Of a stretch of 7,550 bases of DNA, positions 1 through 5,377 are shown one piece after another. Made by a program: the position numbers and the translations under genes. The notes under the pieces were generated by a model. It saw only the letters and a list, made by a program, of their open reading frames with translations. It made no database searches and was not told the DNA's origin. Every line of letters starts with the position of its first letter. Position 1 is the first letter of the stretch. This DNA is from Bog-473 sp035947875 (GTDB taxonomy: Bacteria; Actinomycetota; Acidimicrobiia; Acidimicrobiales; RAAP-2), in the NCBI GenBank assembly GCA_035947875.1, contig DASZJQ010000176.1, positions 1-7,550 on the forward strand, in the 5' to 3' direction.

Positions 1-57
1 CGATTCGGGTGCCCACCCACACTCGTGAGTATGAACCCATCGGATGGAGGCTGTCGA

Positions 58-101
58 GGACGGCACCAGGACGGCACCAGGACGGCACCAGGACGACACC
101 T
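58..101. repeat. 11-bp tandem repeat, four copies
   Basis: Three perfect copies of ggacggcacca (58-68, 69-79, 80-90) are followed by one degenerate copy (91-101, ggacgacacct). The period is not a multiple of three, so copy-number change would shift any reading frame, which argues that it is non-coding. It sits just upstream of the predicted -10 element (113-118) of the SRPBCC gene, over the place where a -35 element would lie. The rest of 1-124 shows no convincing gene. The last copy forms a small 5-bp hairpin, ccagg 88-92 with cctgg 99-103. Confidence 0.85.
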
Positions 102-112
102 GGAGGGGGCCG

Positions 113-118
113 TAGGGT
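113..118 (+). promoter_or_regulatory. predicted -10 element, leaderless start of the 125 gene
   Basis: The hexamer tagggt fits the actinobacterial -10 consensus TAnnnT and lies exactly 6 nt before the ATG at 125. Transcription would then start at or next to the A of the start codon. No clear -35 is visible. The gggtgagg at 115-122 could instead serve as a very close, poor ribosome-binding site. The same placement recurs at the other first genes in the window, which is the main support. Confidence 0.5.
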
Positions 119-124
119 GAGGTC

Positions 125-574
125 ATGCATGATTCCGTGACGGTACACATGGCGGCCTCCCCCATGAAGGTGTGGGACCTGGTGAGCGATGTCACCAAGA
201 TCGGCCGCTACAGCCCCGAGACATTCGAGGCCGAGTGGCTCGAAGGCGCGACCGGGCCGTCCGTCGGAGCCAAGTTCCGTGGACATGTCAAGCGAAACCA
301 AAAGGGCCCCATCTACTGGACCACCTGCACGGTCACGGCCAGCGAGCCCGGTCGCGAATTCGCCTTCGGGGTGGGCCGGCCCGAGAAACCCCTGAACGTC
401 TGGCGCTATCAGTTGGAGGCCAGTGGGGACGGCACTGACGTGACCGAGTCCTTCACCCTGGCCAAGACCCTGCCGCTCCGCCTGTACTGGGCCATGTTGG
501 GCTGGGCTCGCGGCAAGACCAATCGCGACGGGATGCGGACGACACTCGAGCGGATCAAGGCCGAGGTCGAGTAG
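125..574 (+). CDS. SRPBCC (START/polyketide cyclase-like) family protein
   Basis: Cytoplasmic protein of 149 aa without signal peptide or membrane segment. It has the pattern of the SRPBCC helix-grip superfamily: an N-terminal strand (SVTVHMAAS, about 4-12), the usual 'kvWdLvsDvtki..ySPE' helix and turn (15-32), a central run of strands with G-x-F-x-G (about 48-53), and a C-terminal amphipathic helix (about 131-149). Family members bind hydrophobic ligands, sterols or polyketides, or act as cyclases or hydrolases; the ligand cannot be read from sequence. The length is normal for a single-domain member. The ATG is preceded by a -10-like hexamer, supporting this start. The gene stands alone on its strand and converges with the Doc-family gene, 34 bp between the stops. 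A second, diverged SRPBCC gene lies at 6268-6768. Confidence 0.85.
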   Translation: MHDSVTVHMAASPMKVWDLVSDVTKIGRYSPETFEAEWLEGATGPSVGAKFRGHVKRNQKGPIYWTTCTVTASEPGREFAFGVGRPEKPLNVWRYQLEASGDGTDVTESFTLAKTLPLRLYWAMLGWARGKTNRDGMRTTLERIKAEVE

Positions 575-582
575 CGCGCTGC

Positions 583-608
583 GCACTGGCGGCGAGCCAG
601 CTCAGTGC
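583..608. terminator. possible bidirectional terminator between convergent genes
   Basis: The 34-bp gap between the stops at 574 and 609 can form two alternative hairpins: gcactg (583-588) with cagtgc (603-608), or ctggc (586-590) with gccag (596-600) around a ggcga loop. Position between convergent genes fits transcription termination from either side. There is no T-tract on either strand, so it is not a classical intrinsic terminator. Confidence 0.35.
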
Positions 609-1061
609 TCAGAGACGTGGCCCTCGGCCCGGTGGGGGCTCGGGCGGGGACTCGTCGATGCGATCGGCGATCCAGCGAGCCAGGTTCTCGATGGTGGTGT
701 CGTTGAGCTCCGCCGCGGCCAGGTCGGTCAGGACCGAGGCGGTGACCATCCCGTCCTCGTCGTCGGGTGGGAGCGACCAGATGAAATCGTTGCGGCCGCA
801 GAACTCGATGGTGGCCACCAGCGCCACCTGGACGTTGCCGTCCTTGAGGGGATGATTCTTGATCAGATGGGCACACAGCACGGCGGCCTTCGTGGCGAAC
901 GCGGGGTAGAAGTCCTGGCCGGCGAATTGTGCCGCCGGCGCGTGCAGAGCTGAATCGGCCAGGTGGAGGTTGGCTTCCTCGGCGATCTTCTTGGCCGGCG
1001 TTTGCAGGACGGCTTCGGCGACGAGAAGGAAGTCGGCCAACTCGGGGTAGTCGATCATCAC
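609..1061 (-). CDS. Doc/Fic-domain protein, probable toxin with variant active-site motif
   Basis: The 150-aa protein has the layout of the Doc branch of the Fic fold: 'lhlAdsALhaPaaqFaGqdfYPafatKAA' (about 32-60), then the active-site loop H70-P-L-K-D-G-N76-V-Q-V-A80, then the helix VALVATIEFCGRNDF. Doc proteins phosphorylate EF-Tu, whereas most Fic proteins AMPylate targets; the catalytic His, acidic residue, Gly and Asn are kept here. The usual Lys-Arg after the Asn (GNKR) is replaced by Val77-Gln78, which should alter nucleotide binding or activity. The C terminus ends in a Pro/Glu-rich tail (about 138-150). The start is either GTG 1061 (GTGA overlap with the upstream stop) or the next codon, ATG 1058 (TGATG); both imply translational coupling to the small gene upstream. 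A toxin role is inferred from family and gene order; an inactive or retargeted enzyme is possible. Confidence 0.82.
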   Translation of the reverse strand: MMIDYPELADFLLVAEAVLQTPAKKIAEEANLHLADSALHAPAAQFAGQDFYPAFATKAAVLCAHLIKNHPLKDGNVQVALVATIEFCGRNDFIWSLPPDDEDGMVTASVLTDLAAAELNDTTIENLARWIADRIDESPPEPPPGRGPRL

Positions 1062-1258
1062 CGGCCCAGGCGCTGCAGCGCCCGGTGATTCTGCTGGATG
1101 GCATCGCGCAGGCGGAGGTAGAAATCCCGGTCGGCGCGACGACGGAGCACCGCCGCATTGAGGCTCGGACGGGCGGGGAGGTTGCCACGGGCGGGGCCGT
1201 TGCCGTTGGCGGGGCCGCTGCCATTCGACGTCTCGCTCCGCTCCGGGTCATCGCTCAC
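1058..1258 (-). CDS. small protein upstream of Doc-like gene, candidate antitoxin
   Basis: The 66-aa protein has two parts: a disordered N-terminal half with a hexapeptide repeat (NGSGPA, NGNGPA, RGNLPA at about residues 12-29) and a C-terminal charged helix (about 36-66) rich in Arg and Leu. Its stop overlaps the start of the Doc-like gene, the usual arrangement of an antitoxin before its toxin. I see no Phd/YefM DNA-binding domain and no Fic inhibitory motif ([S/T]xxxE[G/N]), so the family is unrecognised and the antitoxin role rests on position and size. In phd-doc, the antitoxin's C-terminal helix grips Doc, which this Arg-rich helix could mimic. GTG 1258 is preceded at once by an in-frame stop and has no Shine-Dalgarno; a TAnnnT hexamer 7 nt upstream supports it as a leaderless start. 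Confidence 0.6.
   Translation of the reverse strand: MSDDPERSETSNGSGPANGNGPARGNLPARPSLNAAVLRRRADRDFYLRLRDAIQQNHRALQRLGR
1172..1225 (-). repeat. 18-bp coding tandem repeat, three copies
   Basis: Three in-frame 18-bp units inside the candidate antitoxin gene lie at 1225-1208, 1207-1190 and 1189-1172 and encode NGSGPA, NGNGPA and RGNLPA. The first two units differ at 2 of 18 bases, while the third is more diverged. The length is a multiple of three, so changes in copy number keep the frame and would only lengthen or shorten the flexible N-terminal half. Confidence 0.8.
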
Positions 1259-1265
1259 TCAGGCG

Positions 1266-1271
1266 ATGTTA
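1266..1271 (-). promoter_or_regulatory. predicted -10 element for the antitoxin-toxin pair
   Basis: On the minus strand TAACAT (1271-1266) lies 7 nt before the GTG at 1258 and shares its TAA with the stop codon of the DUF429 gene. The spacing matches the other TAnnnT-start pairs in the window. It suggests that the pair can be transcribed on its own as well as by read-through from the upstream genes. The coincidence with a stop codon makes this weaker than the others. Confidence 0.38.
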
Positions 1272-2045
1272 GGAGGAGGGTCGCCAGACGTCGCCCTCGA
1301 GCAGGGCGACGGGGTCGGACGTCGGTTCGAGGAGCGCCAGTTCGCTGCGGTGGCGATCCATCACCAGCGCCGAGATGGCGGCGTCGAAGGCATCCTCGGA
1401 ATGGACCATGTGGGCGGCGAAGGTCGGGTCAACCGACCAGGGCGAGCCGTCGAGATACCGGGCCCGGTGCTCGTGGCTGCTCTTGTGCACCGGGCCGGTG
1501 AGCAGGCGAGGGTAGATCTCCATCACCGTCCAGGGCGAGGCCGAGTGGAAGGGCCAGATGCTGAACCCGGCCTGGCGGAGCCGGCGCAGATGGGGCATGC
1601 CGCGGAGTGAGCCGGTGCCGACCGAACCCGCCCCGCCGATTTGAAACGTGCTCTTGGCGCCGATGCCGGCCACCGGGGTGTGCCGTTCGCACCGGCGCAG
1701 GTGCTCGGGGAGATCGGGCCGCCGGTGCCCGGGTCGCCCCCAGAACGGAGCCGCGCAGTCCGCCAACCATCGCTCGCCTTCACGCGCCGCCAGGCCCCAG
1801 ACGTCGTCGATGGTGCGACAGGCGTGCCGGCGCACGAACCATTCGGGGAACGAGAACGAGAAGTCGAGCCCGACACAGACGCCGTCAGGGCACGACAGGC
1901 GCCGATCGATGAGGTCATCGACCACGGCGGACCGGTGGCGGCCACCGCGCAGATCGATGAGCTCGCCCCGGCGGACGTGGGCCAACCAGATGTGTTGGCC
2001 GGCACCATGGGCGGCTCCGGACCAGTCGACGGCGATGACGTCCAT
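1269..2045 (-). CDS. DUF429 family predicted RNase H-like nuclease
   Basis: The 258-aa protein matches the DUF429 pattern, a family with an RNase H-like fold and no settled function. Visible marks are the N-terminal strand with acidic residue IAVDWSGAAHG (D7), a second acidic strand CVGLDFSFSFP (D61), a conserved loop STFQIGGAGSVGTGSLRG (132-149), MEIYPRLL (175-182, E176) and the C-terminal acidic helix SEDAFDAAISAL (D218, D221). These residues are placed like the carboxylates that bind metal in RNase H folds, so nuclease activity is plausible but inferred. ATG 2045 is 18 bp after the stop of the DUF1697 gene. No Shine-Dalgarno and no -10 hexamer precede it, consistent with an internal operon gene. 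Only 10 bp separate its stop from the antitoxin-like gene, so all four minus-strand genes could be co-transcribed. Confidence 0.75.
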   Translation of the reverse strand: MDVIAVDWSGAAHGAGQHIWLAHVRRGELIDLRGGRHRSAVVDDLIDRRLSCPDGVCVGLDFSFSFPEWFVRRHACRTIDDVWGLAAREGERWLADCAAPFWGRPGHRRPDLPEHLRRCERHTPVAGIGAKSTFQIGGAGSVGTGSLRGMPHLRRLRQAGFSIWPFHSASPWTVMEIYPRLLTGPVHKSSHEHRARYLDGSPWSVDPTFAAHMVHSEDAFDAAISALVMDRHRSELALLEPTSDPVALLEGDVWRPSS

Positions 2046-2063
2046 CGAACGAGCCGGCGCGGT

Positions 2064-2603
2064 TCAGCCGCCGGCGAGGGCGCAGAGCTTGGTGACGGTG
2101 TTCCAATTCCGGGTGGTGCTCGATACCCCGAGGTGGCGTTCGAGGTAGGTGCCGGTCAGCTTGGTGTTGGCGTAGCCATCGGGCGTGTGCACGTAGACCT
2201 CCCGGCCGATGATGGCCAGCTCGTCACGCCCACTGTCCGGTGGGTGAAACGCGGCCAGCCGCTCCTTTGAGGGCGCGGCAGCCAGAAAGGTGACGTGATG
2301 CCGTCCCGGGTCCGCGCCCCGGGACGGATACGGGCTCGTCGCCACGATCCGGGTCAGTTCGGGAACGGTGCGCAGGATGACCTTGGGCGTGGTGCCGAAC
2401 GTGGATTCGAGTTGCCGTTCGATCTCGGTCTCGAGCTTGGCCGCGCTCCGGCTGGAGGTGCGAAAGATGACGTTGCCCGTCTGTATGTAGGTGGAGACAT
2501 CGTCGTACCCGAGGGTGAGGAAGATCTCCTTGAGCTCGGGCATGGCCATGCGTCCGTGACCGGCCACGTTCACGCTGCGCAGAAGCGCGACGAAGGTCGT
2601 CAT
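2064..2603 (-). CDS. DUF1697 family protein
   Basis: The 179-aa protein is a clear full-length member of DUF1697, a widespread small cytoplasmic family of unknown function. Hallmarks are the N-terminal FVALLRSVNVAGHGRMAM (4-21), LKEIFLTLGYDDVSTYIQTGNVIF (24-47), and the C-terminal Y-x-N-TKLTGTYLERHLGV (144-160) with TTRNWNTVTKL (163-173). I chose ATG 2603 rather than TTG 2612 three codons upstream, because the family begins close to 'M..-F/YVALLR.iNV' and because a -10 hexamer lies 7 nt before the ATG. It is the first gene of the minus-strand operon and is divergent from the VOC gene, with 68 bp between the start codons. Members are often standalone, so its link with the downstream DUF429 and toxin-antitoxin genes may be loose. 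Confidence 0.9.
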   Translation of the reverse strand: MTTFVALLRSVNVAGHGRMAMPELKEIFLTLGYDDVSTYIQTGNVIFRTSSRSAAKLETEIERQLESTFGTTPKVILRTVPELTRIVATSPYPSRGADPGRHHVTFLAAAPSKERLAAFHPPDSGRDELAIIGREVYVHTPDGYANTKLTGTYLERHLGVSSTTRNWNTVTKLCALAGG

Positions 2604-2610
2604 GGGTATC

Positions 2611-2616
2611 AAGTTA
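2611..2616 (-). promoter_or_regulatory. predicted -10 element of the DUF1697 operon
   Basis: Minus-strand TAACTT (2616-2611) stands 7 nt before the ATG at 2603. A perfect 10-bp palindrome, ggatcgatcc (2619-2628), lies directly upstream and could be a regulator contact, though palindromes this short occur by chance. Confidence 0.45.
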
Positions 2617-2659
2617 GGGGATCGATCCGGCGCCGCCGTTTTCGTCCGGTGGCCGGGCG

Positions 2660-2665
2660 TAACCT
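2660..2665 (+). promoter_or_regulatory. predicted -10 element of the VOC-MBL-rph-rdgB operon
   Basis: Plus-strand taacct lies exactly 6 nt before the ATG at 2672. Upstream, gttttc (2638-2643) is a weak -35 candidate at 16-bp spacing. The geometry predicts a leaderless transcript starting at the VOC gene. Confidence 0.45.
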
Positions 2666-2671
2666 GGCCGC

Positions 2672-3124
2672 ATGCAGCCGATCCTCCACCTCTCCATCCC
2701 CGTCCGTGACTTGGCCGAGGCCCAGGAGTTCTACGTCGGGACCCTCGGGTGCCAGGCGGCTCGCGTTCGCCCGAGCTATGCGGACGTGTGGTTCTTCGGG
2801 ATGCAGCTCACATTGCAGGACCGACCGGATGACGTCACGCCTCTGGCCGACGGCGTCTCCCGTGGATCGGGGGTGACCCGTCACTTCGGCGTCACCCTCG
2901 ACCGTGACGACTTCGACGAGGCGATCTCGAGGCTGCGCCAGTACGAAATCGAGTGGCTGGTCCCGGTCACCACCGATGATCCCGGTACCCCGGTGGAGCA
3001 GACCAAGACCAAGATCGCCGATCCGAGCGGCAACGTGATCGAGCTCAAGACCTACGCCGATGTCGCGGCGGCGCTGGAGATCTCCACCCATTCGTACCCG
3101 GCGGCGCTCGAGCACGGGAACTGA
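2672..3124 (+). CDS. VOC superfamily (glyoxalase/dioxygenase fold) protein
   Basis: The 150-aa protein has the paired beta-alpha-beta-beta-beta layout of the vicinal oxygen chelate fold. The first half opens with ILHLSIPVRDLAEAQEFYVGTLG (4-26); the second carries RHFGVTLDRDDFDEAI (70-85) and ends in the family mark KIADPSGNVIELKTY (114-128). H6, H71 and E124 occupy the usual metal-ligand positions, so a metal-dependent activity (lyase, isomerase, dioxygenase or thiol transferase type) is possible; the substrate is unknown. ATG 2672 is supported by a -10 hexamer 6 nt upstream. It leads a plus-strand operon: the next start is 7 bp beyond its stop. In mycobacteria the corresponding place before the metallo-beta-lactamase gene is taken by murI, so this neighbour is a local difference. 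Confidence 0.88.
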   Translation: MQPILHLSIPVRDLAEAQEFYVGTLGCQAARVRPSYADVWFFGMQLTLQDRPDDVTPLADGVSRGSGVTRHFGVTLDRDDFDEAISRLRQYEIEWLVPVTTDDPGTPVEQTKTKIADPSGNVIELKTYADVAAALEISTHSYPAALEHGN

Positions 3125-3131
3125 CGCCCCA

Positions 3132-3911
3132 TTGCGAACGCTCACGGTCCTCGGGTGCGACGGCAGCTGGCCCGGGCCCGGTGGTGCCGGCAGCGGCTAC
3201 CTGGTCCAGAGCGGCGCCACCACCCTGCTGCTTGATGCCGGGCCCGGCACGTTCGCCAACCTGTGCCGCTTGGGGGATCCGGCCGGGGTCACCGCCGTGG
3301 TCCTGACCCATGAGCATCCGGACCACTGGACGGACCTGGAGTCCTTTGCCACCTGGGCCGGTTTCGGTCCCGGGCGGGCGCGATTCCGGGAAGACGGGGG
3401 CACCGGGGAAAACCGGAGCCCTGGGAAGAGCGGGGACAACGGGCTCACGGTGTACGCCCCGCCGGGCCTGCGCCGGTGGTCACACTTCGCCCAGGCCCCG
3501 TGGCTGGACTGGAGGGAACTGGCGCCCTCCATGGTGCTGACGATCGGCTCGATGCGGGCGCGCTTCGTGGCCACGGATCACGGGCCACCCACCCTGGCCG
3601 TGGGCCTCGATTGTGACGGGGCGACGCTCGCCTATTCGGCGGATTCGGGTCCGGGCTGGTCGGTGGAGGAACTGGGATCGGGCATCGGGACCTTCCTCTG
3701 CGAGGCGACCTACACCCGGGAGTCCGAGGGGACGCTGCAGCACCTGAGTGGCGGCGAGGCCGGCACCATGGCCCGCTCGGCCGGGGTGGGGCGGCTGATC
3801 CTCACGCACCGGTGGCCTACGGTGTCGGCCGACGCAGTGCGTCGCGAGGCGGAGACGGCCTTCGGCCGGCCGGTGGACCAGGCCAGCGTGGGGGCCGTCT
3901 TCGATTGGTGA
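3132..3911 (+). CDS. metallo-beta-lactamase fold hydrolase, Rv1339-like
   Basis: The protein has 259 aa from TTG 3132, chosen because it begins right before the first fold strand (RTLTVLGCDGSWPGPGGAGSGYLV) and lies 7 bp after the VOC stop; longer readings would overlap the VOC gene and add no domain. Metal ligands of the fold are present: HEHPDH (60-65), H150 in ATDHGPPT, D171 in AYSADSG and H226 in ILTHRW. The pattern HLSGGEAG (204-211) and the position before rph and rdgB match mycobacterial Rv1339, reported as an atypical class II cAMP phosphodiesterase; tRNase Z-like activity is the other option. Between the HEHPDH motif and the YAPPG strand it carries a polar, Gly-rich insertion (about 80-104) encoded by a run of G tracts. 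The ATG-less start and lack of a Shine-Dalgarno make the exact start less certain than the gene. Confidence 0.87.
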   Translation: MRTLTVLGCDGSWPGPGGAGSGYLVQSGATTLLLDAGPGTFANLCRLGDPAGVTAVVLTHEHPDHWTDLESFATWAGFGPGRARFREDGGTGENRSPGKSGDNGLTVYAPPGLRRWSHFAQAPWLDWRELAPSMVLTIGSMRARFVATDHGPPTLAVGLDCDGATLAYSADSGPGWSVEELGSGIGTFLCEATYTRESEGTLQHLSGGEAGTMARSAGVGRLILTHRWPTVSADAVRREAETAFGRPVDQASVGAVFDW

Positions 3912-3934
3912 GGTGCGCCCGGTAGCCGGCGCCG

Positions 3935-3940
3935 AAAGGA
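3935..3940 (+). promoter_or_regulatory. ribosome-binding site of rph
   Basis: The aaagga at 3935-3940 is 5 nt before the ATG at 3946. It is the clearest Shine-Dalgarno in the window and decides the rph start against GTG 3913 and GTG 3943 in the same frame. It fits an internal operon gene that cannot rely on leaderless initiation. Confidence 0.6.
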
Positions 3941-3945
3941 ATGTG

Positions 3946-4722
3946 ATGTCTGACAACGGGATGCACGATGCCAGAGGTGATGCCCGAACCGCTCGAGGAG
4001 ATGGGCGCGCCCTGGACGAGCTTCGGCCCGTCAGCTTCGAGCGCGACTACACGGTGATGGCTCCCGGCTCGGTGCTAGTGGCTTTCGGCCAGACCAAGGT
4101 GCTGTGCACGGCCTCGGTCGAGGACCGTGTCCCTCCGTGGATGCGCGGCAGCGGCAAGGGCTGGGTCACGGCCGAATACTCGATGCTGCCCGGCTCGACG
4201 CCGGAGCGGGCATCGCGGGAAGCGGCCAAGGGCAAGCAGTCGGGGCGGACACAGGAGATCCAGCGGCTGATCGCCCGCTCGTTGCGGGCCGTGTGTGATC
4301 TGGTGGTGCTGGGCGAAGTACAGGTGACGGTGGACTGCGACGTCCTCCAGGCCGACGGCGGTACCCGTACCGCGTCCATTTGCGGGGCCTACGTGGCCCT
4401 GCACGACGCCTTCTCTCGTCTCCAGCTGGCCGGGACCCTCAGCCAGCAGCCGCTGACCGATTCGGTGGCGGCGATCTCCGTCGGCATCATCGACGGTGTC
4501 CCGATGCTGGACCTTCCCTATGCCGAGGACTCACGAGCCGAAGTCGACATGAATGTCGTGATGACCGGGAGCGGCCGGTTTGTCGAGGTGCAGGGCACGG
4601 CGGAAGGCCTGGCGTTCAGCCGGGGCGAGCTGGACAGCCTGCTCGGCCTGGCCGAAGGCGGCATCAAGGAACTCTCGAGCCTGCAGGCGGCGTCGCTGGC
4701 CGAGCCACCACCGGCACGGTGA
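3946..4722 (+). CDS. rph: ribonuclease PH
   Basis: Phosphorolytic 3'-to-5' exoribonuclease that trims tRNA 3' ends, using phosphate and releasing nucleoside diphosphates; it acts as a hexameric ring in the cytoplasm. The 258-aa protein has the family's conserved blocks: DGRALDELRPVSFERDYT (19-36), EYSMLPGSTPERASRE (78-92), the phosphate-site helix GRTQEIQRLIARSLRAV (100-116), the signature CDVLQADGGTRTASICGAY (131-149) and VDMNVVMTGSGRFVEVQGTAEG (200-221). The first 17 residues (Asp/Arg/Gly-rich) are an extension before the usual start region; ATG 3961 would shorten it, but the ribosome-binding site favours 3946. It follows the metallo-beta-lactamase gene after 34 bp, and its stop overlaps the rdgB start by 4 nt, so the two are translationally coupled, an order also seen in mycobacteria (rphA-Rv1341). 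Confidence 0.97.
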   Translation: MSDNGMHDARGDARTARGDGRALDELRPVSFERDYTVMAPGSVLVAFGQTKVLCTASVEDRVPPWMRGSGKGWVTAEYSMLPGSTPERASREAAKGKQSGRTQEIQRLIARSLRAVCDLVVLGEVQVTVDCDVLQADGGTRTASICGAYVALHDAFSRLQLAGTLSQQPLTDSVAAISVGIIDGVPMLDLPYAEDSRAEVDMNVVMTGSGRFVEVQGTAEGLAFSRGELDSLLGLAEGGIKELSSLQAASLAEPPPAR

Positions 4723-5336
4723 GCCCTGCCGCCCCCATCCGGTTGGTCCTGGCCTCGGCCAATCCGGACAAGGTGGCGGAGATCACGGCCGTGCTGGCCG
4801 CGTCGCTGGACGTGGAGCTGGTGCCCCGCCCGCCTGAGGTTCCCGACGTGGTCGAGGACGGGGCGACCCTGCTCGACAACGCGCGGCTCAAGGCGGTGGC
4901 CCTGGTCGCGGCCACCGGGTTGGCCGCCGTGGCCGACGACACCGGATTGGAGGTCGATGCCCTGGGGGGTGCTCCCGGCGTCTTCTCGGCTCGCTACGCC
5001 GGCCCGGACGTCACCTACGCCGACAATGTGGCCAAGGTGCTGACCGAGCTCGCGGCCCTGCCCGATGGTGGCGGCACTCGTCGGGCCCGGTTCCGCACCG
5101 TGGCCCTGGTGGCCTTCCCCGACGGCGGCGAGATCTGGGCCGAGGGTGCCGTCGAGGGCACCATCTCCGACGGTCCCAAGGGCCACGGCGGATTCGGGTA
5201 CGACCCGGTCTTCGTGCCGTCGGACGGCGCTGGGCGCACCTTCGCCGAGATGTCGGCGGCGGAGAAGCACGACATCTCGCACCGCGGCCGGGCGTTCCGA
5301 TCCCTGGCGGCGAAACTGGCGCGGCGGGCCGAGTAG
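4719..5336 (+). CDS. rdgB: RdgB/HAM1 non-canonical purine NTP pyrophosphatase
   Basis: This enzyme hydrolyses dITP, ITP and XTP to monophosphates plus pyrophosphate, keeping deaminated purines out of DNA and RNA. The 205-aa length is typical. Motifs in order: LASANPDKVAEI (11-22, substrate and phosphate binding), the catalytic acidic block VADDTGLEVDALGGAPGVFSAR (71-92, D73/D74; Thr replaces the commoner Ser), GFGYDPVF (158-165), FAEMSAAEKHDISHRGRA (175-192). The start is GTG 4719, sharing GTGA with the rph stop; this places the first strand at residue 7, as usual in the family. An upstream open frame continues to 4380 but lies inside rph in another frame and is not coding. It ends the plus-strand operon and converges with the amidohydrolase gene, 41 bp between stops. 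Confidence 0.96.
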   Translation: MSPAAPIRLVLASANPDKVAEITAVLAASLDVELVPRPPEVPDVVEDGATLLDNARLKAVALVAATGLAAVADDTGLEVDALGGAPGVFSARYAGPDVTYADNVAKVLTELAALPDGGGTRRARFRTVALVAFPDGGEIWAEGAVEGTISDGPKGHGGFGYDPVFVPSDGAGRTFAEMSAAEKHDISHRGRAFRSLAAKLARRAE

Positions 5337-5343
5337 GGCCTCA

Positions 5344-5374
5344 GGGCTCAGCCGGCCGCAGGCCGATTCAGCCC
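5344..5374. terminator. possible bidirectional terminator after rdgB
   Basis: The gap between the convergent stops (5336 and 5378) can fold into a two-part hairpin: an inner stem cggcc (5353-5357) with ggccg (5361-5365) around a gca loop, and an outer stem gggct (5344-5348) with agccc (5370-5374). There is no T-tract. A short direct repeat (cagcccgtct, twice, 5369-5388) overlaps its right edge and the last codons of the minus-strand gene. Confidence 0.35.
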
Positions 5375-5377
5375 GTC

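Noticed and set aside
58..101. Tandem repeat as a CRISPR array or attachment site
   Set aside because: Units are contiguous with no spacers, and there are no cas or integrase genes and no tRNA nearby.
31..120. Short plus-strand frame (ATG 31 to TGA 118-120) ending 4 nt before the SRPBCC start, possible leader peptide
   Set aside because: It is made largely of the 11-bp repeat, which reads open in more than one frame. The repeat period is not a multiple of three, and no ribosome-binding site or composition supports translation.
409..1251. Long minus-strand open frame (280 codons) over the SRPBCC, Doc-like and antitoxin-like genes
   Set aside because: Its product is Arg/Pro/Ser-rich without a recognisable fold, and it overlaps genes with clear family signatures in other frames; long shadow frames are expected at this GC content.
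1641..2270. Plus-strand open frame of 209 codons opposite the DUF429 and DUF1697 genes
   Set aside because: It spans the junction of two recognisable minus-strand genes and has no family signature of its own.
2619..2628. Palindrome ggatcgatcc in the 2604-2671 divergent promoter as an operator
   Set aside because: Ten bases of self-complementarity with no spacer are too short to claim as an operator. It is noted only in the promoter entry.
4380..4718. N-terminal extension of rdgB along its open frame
   Set aside because: It would overlap the conserved C-terminal half of rph, and the extra residues match no part of the HAM1 family; GTG 4719 gives the usual length.
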